30,821 nucleotides of DNA, from IMG/VR virus record IMGVR_UViG_3300048930_001096, positions 1 to 30,821 of that record, one strand, 5' to 3'. Every line of letters starts with the position of its first letter. Position 1 is the first letter of the stretch. The notes beneath the pieces were generated by a model, which saw only the letters and a list, made by a program, of their open reading frames with translations, did not search any database and was not told the origin of the DNA. Position numbers and translations under genes: made by a program. The DNA is from a virus. This document shows, piece after piece, positions 1 through 5,372 of this stretch.

Positions 1-189
1 ACCGTACCACTTCTTCTCATCGTTATGCCTTCGTGGAACTGCGAAGTCATAACTCCACGGTAAACCGATTTCATGCATCTTTCTAAAGTACCAACATGTT
101 CCAAGAATTGCGGCTGTGTCTCCACCGTCCCAATTGCCGCTATAGTCTCTTGTTCCTGGATAACCTTGTTCATCGAAGTAGCTTTTCAT
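1..189 (-). CDS. Partial hypothetical phage protein (cut by left edge)
   Basis: An open frame starts with ATG at 189 and runs off the left edge, giving 63 visible residues. The start is preceded by a good ribosome site (AAGGTGG). The visible protein is rich in Gly, Trp and Tyr and contains NWDGGDTAAILGT near residues 19-31, with no signal peptide or membrane segment. I do not recognise the family. It follows the CsrA-like gene after a 40-base gap and is probably a further member of the same leftward run. An AGTTTAAATT motif lies 26 bases upstream of the start, so it may also have its own control. Confidence 0.7.
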   Translation of the reverse strand, partial: MKSYFDEQGYPGTRDYSGNWDGGDTAAILGTCWYFRKMHEIGLPWSYDFAVPRRHNDEKKWYG

Positions 190-229
190 TTAGCCCACCT
201 TTTTTAGGCATCTTAAATTTAAACTAAAA

Positions 230-418
230 CTATTTAATTTCATCATCCTCTACCTTCGTCCGCTTAATAGCAATCGTCGCATCTGCCCTGATGTAAAGTC
301 TCATTTCTGTATTGCTTCGGGTTGGCTTGTGGCACCACGCCACTTCAATGACTTTGCCTGTTTCTTCATCGACCAATCTAACCAGTTCTTTTTCTTTTGT
401 GGTGATGATGATGGCCAT
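230..418 (-). CDS. Small CsrA-like protein (62 aa)
   Basis: The start overlaps the methyltransferase stop (TAATG), so it is translationally coupled. The length and pattern fit the small RNA-binding regulator CsrA: a short N-terminal strand (AIIITT), then RLVDEETGKVIEV, then MRLYIRADATIAIKR, comparable to the family's RLGIxAPxxVxVHREE. The Arg of the VHR motif seems kept, but the usual N-terminal TRK/TRR is TTK. CsrA dimers bind GGA motifs in mRNA leaders, and a phage copy could retune host or phage translation. The match is by eye and remote. Otherwise it is an unnamed small early phage protein. Confidence 0.45.
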   Translation of the reverse strand: MAIIITTKEKELVRLVDEETGKVIEVAWCHKPTRSNTEMRLYIRADATIAIKRTKVEDDEIK

Positions 419-1320
419 TACGCACCAATCCTTTCTCGAGCAATTTTTGCGTAAGTCTCGTTGATCTCAATTCCTACCCATTTTCTATTGAGCTTTTTTG
501 CGACAAGCCCAGTCGTCCCTGCTCCAAAGAATGGATCCAACACCACACCGCCCTCTGGGCAACCGGCTAGGATACATGGTTCGATTAAGTCTGGCGGAAA
601 GGTTGCAAAGTGAGCGCCTCTAAATGGCTTTGTGGTAACGGTCCAGATTGAGCGTCTGTTTCTCATCCCATCGCTAAGTTTGCCGTAATGGCTCATAGAA
701 TGTGGATTATAGGATTCTGGCATCGACCGCTGTCTTTCACCGTTCCATGGTCTCAGCTGACGCTCTACCGAAGATGCCTTCATTGGCTCTCTGATCGCTT
801 TGTGGTCAAAATAATACTGTGGTCGTTTTGACATCAAAAAGATGTACTCGTGTGCTTTTGTGCAGCGATCGCGAACGCTTTCAGGCATGGGATTTGGTTT
901 GTGCCAAATGATGTCTTGGCGGAGATACCACCCGTCTTGCTGAAGCGCCAATGCGACTCGCCAAGGGATTCCGGCCAGGTCTTTTGTCTTTAGACCAGAC
1001 GCTTTTTTGTCCAAGATTCGTGATGCCGTAAAAGATCTGTTTTGCCTTTGCCCGTTCTTGCCCTGCTTACCGCCGGATGGACCGATGTAGCTGTCACCTA
1101 AGTTGAGCCACAAGGTGCCGGTATCTTTGAGGACGCGCCTAACTTGCTCAAAGATCATTCGCAGATTTCCAACGAAAAGGTCTGGCGACTCTTCCAGTCC
1201 AAGCTGACCCTCAACGCCATAATCCCTCAAGCCCCAGTAAGGCGGAGAGGTCACAACGCAGTGAAAGTGATCGCTGGGGAAGGTCGCAAGGACGCTCATT
1301 GCATCGCCAACGTGAATCAT
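418..1320 (-). CDS. Orphan DNA methyltransferase, SPPY type (beta group, m4C or m6A)
   Basis: This 300-residue protein has catalytic motif IV as TSPPYW (residues 24-29) near the N-terminus and the AdoMet-binding motif DPFFGAGTT (262-270) near the C-terminus. The target-recognition region lies between them, which is the order of beta-group amino-methyltransferases. SPPY favours N4-cytosine methylation, although some members methylate adenine N6. The start ATG overlaps the stop of the upstream gene (ATGA). No endonuclease gene lies beside it, so it is probably an orphan enzyme that protects phage DNA from host restriction or marks it for regulation. The only other nuclease candidate is the DUF559 protein about 6.5 kb away. 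Confidence 0.88.
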   Translation of the reverse strand: MIHVGDAMSVLATFPSDHFHCVVTSPPYWGLRDYGVEGQLGLEESPDLFVGNLRMIFEQVRRVLKDTGTLWLNLGDSYIGPSGGKQGKNGQRQNRSFTASRILDKKASGLKTKDLAGIPWRVALALQQDGWYLRQDIIWHKPNPMPESVRDRCTKAHEYIFLMSKRPQYYFDHKAIREPMKASSVERQLRPWNGERQRSMPESYNPHSMSHYGKLSDGMRNRRSIWTVTTKPFRGAHFATFPPDLIEPCILAGCPEGGVVLDPFFGAGTTGLVAKKLNRKWVGIEINETYAKIARERIGA

Positions 1321-1904
1321 GCGGCATCGTCTGGTTCGGGTTGCTGGACTATGGTTCCGATTTTCAGGATTTCACCAATCGACTGCATACCATCGGACCC
1401 TCTACTCTCGTGCGCAGGAAGGGCTCTGATTGATCGCTCGATCGCGGGGGTACCGTAGCGAAGGGTCCCCTCGATTTGATCGCGCAGCTGCGCCTGAAAC
1501 GTCGTTGGATTGATTGTTACGCCGAGGTTCTGGCAAATGTGCATCCAGCCGCCTTGACGCAAGACAGTCTGCCAGCCAATTGGGCCGATGTATAATTCGG
1601 CCGCCTTTGCGTTGCACCAACCGTGGCTGGTAACTGCCCCGACGACGCGGGCCGCAATCTCGCGAGCTTGGACCTCAATCTCAACGAACTCCTCTGGCGC
1701 TACGAGTTCACGAATCTGGGATGGTAGTGGAAAGAATCGATTCTTAGGATTCTTTCGATACCGACCGTAAGCTGCAGTCACCTCGTCCACCGGCAGGTCT
1801 TCAAGGTCATCAACCATCAAGCTCAAAACTTCTGGCTCGAGCTGTCGACCATAGTAAACGGCAACGGCCTTGATCACTTTCGCTAAGGCTTGGCGGTTGT
1901 TCAT
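1317..1904 (-). CDS. Probable phage replication accessory / helicase-loader protein
   Basis: This 195-residue soluble protein starts with ATG inside the stop of the replication initiator-like gene (ATGA overlap) and ends overlapping the methyltransferase start. Its N-terminal half carries the pattern LEDLPVDEVTAAYGRYRKNP followed by FFPLPSQIRELV. Such a pattern is common in proteins encoded just after phage O-like replication genes that act as helicase loaders or loader adaptors. No Walker A motif is visible, so it is not a DnaC-type ATPase. The assignment rests on this pattern and on gene position (initiator then partner, as with lambda O-P). Confidence 0.6.
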   Translation of the reverse strand: MNNRQALAKVIKAVAVYYGRQLEPEVLSLMVDDLEDLPVDEVTAAYGRYRKNPKNRFFPLPSQIRELVAPEEFVEIEVQAREIAARVVGAVTSHGWCNAKAAELYIGPIGWQTVLRQGGWMHICQNLGVTINPTTFQAQLRDQIEGTLRYGTPAIERSIRALPAHESRGSDGMQSIGEILKIGTIVQQPEPDDAA

Positions 1905-2917
1905 ATCTTTCCCTCGTCGATGAGACGGTCCAGTTCGTGGTTTTCGACGGCGCGTTCAAACCTCTTCAGCTCGGAATTGGTAACGGCGCGACCCCTAGCC
2001 CACTGGGTTCGCAGAGACTCGGCGTCGCTGAGGCACACTCCGATCTCGTGCAGCTTGGACACATAGAATGTTTTTGGATGGTTTACGAAAAAGCGAACAA
2101 CGTGTGGCGCATCTTGGCCCAACCTTTTAGCCAACTGATCGATCTGCGAATTTACCTTCGGGTTTCGAATTGGCTCGACTTTGTAGCGGTTCGAGTATTC
2201 CTCTCGGTATGCCGCCCAAATCTGCCCATTCAAATCTTTTTCTGCCGGGGCCGGGGCAGCATCGGCTGCCACGCGTACTCCTTCCCTTCCAGTTCCTTTC
2301 CTCTTCCCTTCCTTTCCCTTCCCTTCCCCACGTGCATGCACGTGCGTTTCAGTGTAATTACATGTGCTATCTGATTTCGCACAGTTACAAGAGCGGCAAA
2401 GAATCTGGAGGTTTTCCAGGCTATGATCGCCTCCCCGCGAGAAAGGATGAATATGATCAATAGTGAGGTCATCGGTGGCTCCGCAGTGCACGCACATGCG
2501 TGCACGTGCAATTACAATGCGTTTCACATGCGCCGGAATGTGTCGGGAACGTGGCTTTTCGGACACCAGAATTTCTGCTGGCGGCTCTGGCAGTTTACTC
2601 TTCGCTTCGCGCGCGTTAATTACCTGATGCCTCAGAAATTTCGGAATCACACCGAAGACCTCTCCGCCAAACTCGTAACGCGCCACGAAGCCCGCGGCCT
2701 CCAGCGCATCTAGGATGTGCGAAAAGTCAACGTCCTGGTCATAAGGCAATATGTCGACTTTCATTTCTCGCGGCCGCCACTTGAACCGACCCTCGCGATC
2801 GGCGACAGTGAACAGCCCGATCCAGGCTACGCGGATTGGAAGGCCAGTCTCCAGTTCCAAATCGTAAAGATCTTCGTGTTTGAAAAGCTCAGGCTTAACC
2901 GTCCTGATCCTCGCCAT
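1901..2917 (-). CDS. Phage replication initiator-like protein with embedded HNH domain
   Basis: This 338-residue protein starts at ATG 2917 behind a strong ribosome site (GGGGGA). Residues 1-110 look like the winged-helix N-terminus of phage replisome organisers (RTVKPELFKHEDL..., VAWIGLFTVADREGRFKW). Residues 132-182 form an HNH/zinc-knuckle nuclease motif: CVHC 142-145, DH 154-155, N169, CRSC 174-177. A very basic Gly/Lys/Arg linker follows at 195-214, then an Asn/Tyr-rich C-terminal region. It is likely to bind the phage origin and recruit helicase with the downstream partner. The HNH block looks inserted. Its DNA is bounded by inverted repeats and by a homopurine tract that encodes the basic linker. 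Confidence 0.72.
   Translation of the reverse strand: MARIRTVKPELFKHEDLYDLELETGLPIRVAWIGLFTVADREGRFKWRPREMKVDILPYDQDVDFSHILDALEAAGFVARYEFGGEVFGVIPKFLRHQVINAREAKSKLPEPPAEILVSEKPRSRHIPAHVKRIVIARARMCVHCGATDDLTIDHIHPFSRGGDHSLENLQILCRSCNCAKSDSTCNYTETHVHARGEGKGKEGKRKGTGREGVRVAADAAPAPAEKDLNGQIWAAYREEYSNRYKVEPIRNPKVNSQIDQLAKRLGQDAPHVVRFFVNHPKTFYVSKLHEIGVCLSDAESLRTQWARGRAVTNSELKRFERAVENHELDRLIDEGKI
2278..2344. repeat. Pyrimidine tract plus 16-bp palindrome (possible replication origin part)
   Basis: The plus strand is all pyrimidine from 2278 to 2290 and again from 2293 to 2329, with only AG between. Directly joined to it is the perfect palindrome CACGTGCATGCACGTG at 2329-2344. Both lie inside the replication initiator-like gene, where lambda-type phages keep their origin. 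On the coding (minus) strand the tract is purine-rich and encodes the Lys/Arg/Gly linker. It may be an origin element or only low-complexity coding sequence. Confidence 0.45.
2352..2517. repeat. Inverted repeats bounding the HNH-coding segment
   Basis: Positions 2352-2367 (GTGTAATTACATGTGC) and 2502-2517 (reverse complement TTGTAATTGCACGTGC) match at 13 of 16 positions in inverted orientation. They enclose the DNA for the HNH knuckles. The right copy overlaps a second perfect inverted repeat, TGCACGCA-CA-TGCGTGCA, at 2487-2504. The repeats are seen directly. Whether they mark a mobile HNH insertion or form origin iterons is inference. Confidence 0.5.
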
Positions 2918-2990
2918 GATGTCCCCCGTTGATGTAGAAAAGAGCAGGAAACACGGTGATTATTTTTCCCCTTGTTTTCCCCTACCCTGT

Positions 2991-3031
2991 TTATGAAAAT
3001 CGATGAAAATGGATGAACGACTGTTGAAAAT
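2991..3031. repeat. 10-bp-phased ATGAAAAT repeats in the left att arm
   Basis: ATGAAAAT occurs at 2993-3000 and 3003-3010. A degenerate copy (ATGAACGA) is at 3013-3020, and TTGAAAAT is at 3024-3031. The first three are spaced exactly 10 bp, so they lie on one face of the helix. Their place between the arm repeat and the core fits cooperative binding by an excisionase or another bending protein. Function is inferred. Confidence 0.5.
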
Positions 3032-3057
3032 GCGTGCAATCTCAGCTTCAAATAAAA

Positions 3058-3063
3058 TATAAA
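3058..3063 (+). promoter_or_regulatory. Possible -10 box upstream of the tRNA half
   Basis: TATAAA lies 12 bases before the first base of the tRNA half, about where a -10 box should be if transcription begins a few bases upstream of the mature tRNA. No clear -35 box is seen at 16-18 bp. If the phage restores the host tRNA from its own 5' half, it must supply a promoter here, and this is the best candidate. Confidence 0.35.
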
Positions 3064-3074
3064 GGGAGCTCGCA

Positions 3075-3115
3075 GACCCCGTAGCTCAGTTGGATAGAGC
3101 ATCAGTTTCCTAAAC
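3075..3115 (+). other. 5' half of tRNA-Arg(CCU), att core
   Basis: Positions 3075-3115 follow tRNA rules base by base. Acceptor strand GACCCCG is 3075-3081, T8 A9, D-stem GCTC/GAGC 3084-3087 and 3097-3100, D-loop AGTTGGATA with the invariant GG, A26, anticodon stem TCAGT 3102-3106, and loop TTCCTAA with anticodon CCT 3109-3111. Two bases of the 3' stem (A39, C40) follow and then the match ends. No T-arm or 3' acceptor appears before the integrase stop. This is the identity segment shared with a host tRNA-Arg(CCU) gene, with the crossover expected in the anticodon region. Confidence 0.82.
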
Positions 3116-3188
3116 AAGTTGATCGTGATATATTCAGTAATTAAAAGACAAAAGATTTCCAGAGGATACGCCAAGTAAGTTCTTAAAC

Positions 3189-4307
3189 TCACTTTCGTTT
3201 CCCCTTGTTTTCCCCGAGGGTGTCTTTCCGGGTGGTGATCAAATCAGACAAACCGGGCACGTCGACTACGTCTTCGAGACCCCGCAAGTCCTCATGATCC
3301 ATGTTAACATAAATGCGACCTTGAACGTCCAATGATGCATCTGCGAACTTCTCTTTTTGCATGTCCGTATGATTTAGAGACTTGTTCGAATACTTCTCAA
3401 AGGTGGCCCTGAAATCATGCCAGGTGATGCCCTCAAGGCCTGCCCTCTGCAAACACTTAAACCATGAGGTCTTAAGTCCTGACACGTCGCCGTGCCTACG
3501 CCAGTCGTTTCGATTCGGGAAAACCCACATCTTGAGTTTGCCCTTTTTTTCGAGTTCGTCCCGATGTGCTTGAAGAACATTTGCAACCGTTTGGTTGATC
3601 GGAAGAGAGCGGTCTCTCCCTTTCTTGTTAAAATCACGTGCGATCACGATATAACGCTCTGAAAGGTTCACCCGGTCCCAGCTGAGCGTCATGATCTCTT
3701 TTCGTCTGAGCCCGTTATAGAGGGCAAGTGACAAGAACACCAAAAGGCCGCCCTTAGAGTTCTCAAAGATCTTCATCAGCTCATGCTGCTTTATGATTCG
3801 TCTCTTGCGCCGCTGGTGGTGAGGAATTTCAGTAATGTCAGGCACGCCCAGAATGTAGCCCTTAGATTTGGACCACTTTAAGAATCCAGACATGACTTTT
3901 CTGTGGTTGGCCAAATCGCTAACCGCTGCCCGGTCGCAATACTGTGCCCAAAGAAGCGGGGTAATTTGCGAAAGTCGTCTCTTCTCAAAAAACCGCAAAA
4001 GGTGCTTTTCGAAAATGTAGACAATCTCGTTGTAGGTCCCCTCTCGAATCTTTTTCTTCTTTAAGAGCTTGCCGTCTCGCTGCTTCTGTTTTTCAAGTTT
4101 ATATTGAACGTAAAGGTCGCCAACCCTTGTTCTTGTTGCAATGGATCCGGCAGCATCAATTTCTAAAAGCAGAAGCTTTTTTCGCTCTAAAGCCTCTGCC
4201 CACACATTGGTTTTGAGGCTTTTCTCAATCTTACCTCGCTTGAAATAGTAAACGCCTGTTCCTGGATGCCGCTTAATATTCGCATCTGAGGTATGATCGT
4301 ATTTCAC
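3189..4307 (-). CDS. int: Tyrosine-recombinase integrase
   Basis: The 372-residue protein has the usual phage integrase plan. An arm-binding N-terminal domain (about 1-55) is followed by a core-binding SAM-like domain (about 60-160) and a catalytic domain (170-345). Catalytic residues seen are Arg201 (GLRRKE), a Lys at 228-229 in the beta-hairpin, His297 and Arg300 (HDFR), and nucleophile Tyr333 (RIYVNMD). The usual LGH before the tyrosine is FAD (321-323), so the third His/Trp is missing. It promotes integration at, and with Xis excision from, a tRNA-Arg site. The gene ends beside attP and its last codons contain the right arm repeat. The excisionase-like gene ends 4 bases upstream of its start. 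Confidence 0.92.
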   Translation of the reverse strand: MKYDHTSDANIKRHPGTGVYYFKRGKIEKSLKTNVWAEALERKKLLLLEIDAAGSIATRTRVGDLYVQYKLEKQKQRDGKLLKKKKIREGTYNEIVYIFEKHLLRFFEKRRLSQITPLLWAQYCDRAAVSDLANHRKVMSGFLKWSKSKGYILGVPDITEIPHHQRRKRRIIKQHELMKIFENSKGGLLVFLSLALYNGLRRKEIMTLSWDRVNLSERYIVIARDFNKKGRDRSLPINQTVANVLQAHRDELEKKGKLKMWVFPNRNDWRRHGDVSGLKTSWFKCLQRAGLEGITWHDFRATFEKYSNKSLNHTDMQKEKFADASLDVQGRIYVNMDHEDLRGLEDVVDVPGLSDLITTRKDTLGENKGKRK

Positions 4308-4311
4308 GGAC

Positions 4312-4557
4312 CTAACTCACTAACTTTAAGACTTCAGCTTTGCTGACAAGGCAGTACTTGCCTTTGCGCCACCGATTTAGCTCGCCAGAAGAAGTCTTAT
4401 TGTAGAGCGTGCCCTTCGAATAAGCACAGCGCTCAACTACGGTTGGGTTATTGTACCTATTCATTAGGTACTCTTTAATGACGGTTACAGCCTCATCCAT
4501 TGTAATTAGGTCCACAGGCTCCTTTGCCGGTCTTCCTACTTTCCTTTTCTTTTCCAT
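4312..4557 (-). CDS. Excisionase-like small DNA-binding protein
   Basis: The frame is open further upstream, but the ATG at 4557 is the likely start because it has a purine-rich ribosome site (GGGGGTTTC) and the upstream residues look non-coding. The resulting 81-residue protein starts with a basic tail (MEKKRKVGRPAKEP). It then has a MerR/HTH_17-like fold with a helix region YSKGTLYNKTSSGELNR and the wing-type ending CLVSKAEVLKLV. Small proteins of this kind beside int usually act as excisionases (Xis), bending att DNA to favour excision. Its gene lies 4 bases upstream of int and is presumably co-transcribed. It could instead be a plain regulator. Confidence 0.65.
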   Translation of the reverse strand: MEKKRKVGRPAKEPVDLITMDEAVTVIKEYLMNRYNNPTVVERCAYSKGTLYNKTSSGELNRWRKGKYCLVSKAEVLKLVS

Positions 4558-4639
4558 ATGAAACCCCCAAAAAAACTCCAGCCAGGCATGCAAACGAACC
4601 GCGACCCAGGTTTTGCTGACAAACCTGGCGGAGTAAACA

Positions 4640-4870
4640 TCAAACAAACTTAAAGACTTTTCTAAGCTTCTCTTTTGATTCCTCAATCCTCATCTCAATC
4701 AAGACTTCCATTGGAATTCCCAAAATCTTTGATGCTTGCTTATATTTTGAGACCGGAAGTTTTGAGATTTTTCGCTCAATATTTGAAATGTATTGAGCTG
4801 TTGAATAACCGAGCCTATCCGCAAGCTGAGCTTGTGTAAGCCCCGCCTTCAATCTCCACTTTTTCAGCAT
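4640..4870 (-). CDS. XRE-family helix-turn-helix regulator (76 aa)
   Basis: Residues 1-58 form a clear Cro/CI-type helix-turn-helix: LKAGLTQAQLADRLGYSTAQYISNIER, then KYKQASKILGIPMEVLIEM. The C-terminal tail is charged. No effector or peptidase domain is present. It sits in the leftward early operon between the 24-residue membrane micro-ORF and the excisionase-like gene, and may tune int/xis or early expression. DNA-binding regulator is secure. Its target is unknown. Confidence 0.85.
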   Translation of the reverse strand: MLKKWRLKAGLTQAQLADRLGYSTAQYISNIERKISKLPVSKYKQASKILGIPMEVLIEMRIEESKEKLRKVFKFV

Positions 4871-4879
4871 ACTAGAACC

Positions 4880-4954
4880 TCAAACTAAAAATGAAATTGC
4901 CCAAACTGCACCCAAGATGCAAACCACTATGACGACGGTTTCTAACCGAAACAC
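4880..4954 (-). CDS. Possible 24-residue single-pass membrane micro-protein
   Basis: A GTG at 4954 lies directly after the stop of the upstream gene and 5 bases behind a strong ribosome site (AGAGGGGG). The frame reads VFRLETVVIVVCILGAVWAI and four more residues, then TGA. It is one hydrophobic helix with a short Arg/Glu head. It fills the gap between two early genes. Tiny membrane peptides are common in phages but hard to prove. The strong ribosome site and coherent hydrophobicity are the evidence. Confidence 0.45.
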   Translation of the reverse strand: MFRLETVVIVVCILGAVWAISFLV

Positions 4955-5233
4955 CTATGCCCCCTCTTTGCTCCAATCCTCTGGAATCAATTCGTTGCTC
5001 CCCTCAGCAGCGATGTATTTTGTTTTTAAATAGTCCTCTACCTCTAATAGAGTGCGTTCTTTAATAAATTTGGTGATGTCGATTGTCTTTGAATCAAGAT
5101 CAATCGTTGCACGCTTTACCTCTGCGCCGTAACCCCACTCGTCCTTGTAAACAACGCCAGCAATGGTCGACTCGTGGTAGCCCATGTCCCCAAGATCAAG
5201 CTGGTATTCAATGACAAACATTTTTGGTTCCAT
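4955..5233 (-). CDS. Hypothetical early phage protein (92 aa)
   Basis: I place the start at ATG 5233 (MEPKMFVIEYQLDLGDMGYH). It has GGAG just upstream, while the in-frame TTG at 5254 has no ribosome site. The protein is acidic, soluble and beta-rich at its N-terminus (FVIEYQLDLGDMGYHESTIAGVVYKD), with a helical C-terminal part (LLEVEDYLKTKYIAAEG). I do not recognise a family. It overlaps the end of the small upstream ORF by 26 bases and lies between recombination genes and regulators in the early operon. Confidence 0.7.
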   Translation of the reverse strand: MEPKMFVIEYQLDLGDMGYHESTIAGVVYKDEWGYGAEVKRATIDLDSKTIDITKFIKERTLLEVEDYLKTKYIAAEGSNELIPEDWSKEGA

Positions 5234-5372
5234 GCTCCACACCTCTGACGTCAAATTTCATTTGTAAAAGCTCAAAAAGGGTTCGCCTTAAACTTGCGTG
5301 CGGCCACCCCTTGGATTGATAGAACTGAATCAGCCCGTGAAAGAAAGTTATCTGTTGATCAAGCTCAGTCAC
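5208..5372 (-). CDS. Small early ORF (54 aa, GTG start)
   Basis: A GTG at 5372 overlaps the stop of the annealing-protein gene and lies 4 bases behind a strong ribosome site (GGGGGGAGAGC). The 54-residue product begins VTELDQQITFFHGLIQFYQS and continues with a helical, Leu/Arg-rich segment (ASLRRTLFELL) to a stop at 5208. It fills an otherwise empty gap of about 110 bases. It looks like a genuine small phage protein, but no family is recognised and comparison with related phages would be needed for certainty. Confidence 0.55.
   Translation of the reverse strand: MTELDQQITFFHGLIQFYQSKGWPHASLRRTLFELLQMKFDVRGVEHGTKNVCH

Larger units (their letters stand above)
2965..3215. other. attP: Phage attachment site region (attP) with flanking arm-type repeats
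   Basis: A tRNA half gene (core, 3075-3115) sits between two identical 18-bp direct repeats, TTTCCCCTTGTTTTCCCC, at 2965-2982 and 3198-3215. The right copy lies inside the 3' end of the integrase gene. Tyrosine integrases use a core crossover site flanked by separate arm-binding sites, and this layout matches: core beside int, arm repeats about 90-130 bp on each side. Phage genes continue on both sides, so this looks like intact attP and not a prophage end. A tandem-prophage junction is the main alternative. Confidence 0.7.

Noticed and set aside
2230-2511. Alternative minus-strand 93-residue frame over the HNH region
   Set aside because: Out of frame with the well-supported replication protein. 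Open only because of the repeat-rich purine tract.
1-2917. Host chromosome left of a prophage end
   Set aside because: The genes are of phage type (replisome organiser, loader partner, orphan methyltransferase), share strand and overlaps, and the arm repeat occurs on this side of the core as well.
3075-3115. Group I intron in a tRNA-Arg(CCU) gene
   Set aside because: The break lies in the anticodon stem just after the loop, where group I introns can sit, but no 3' tRNA half (T-arm, acceptor) is found downstream, and the next sequence is the integrase gene. An att core explains it better.
3374-3637. Minus-strand 87-residue frame inside int
   Set aside because: It lies in another frame of the integrase catalytic domain and has no family features.
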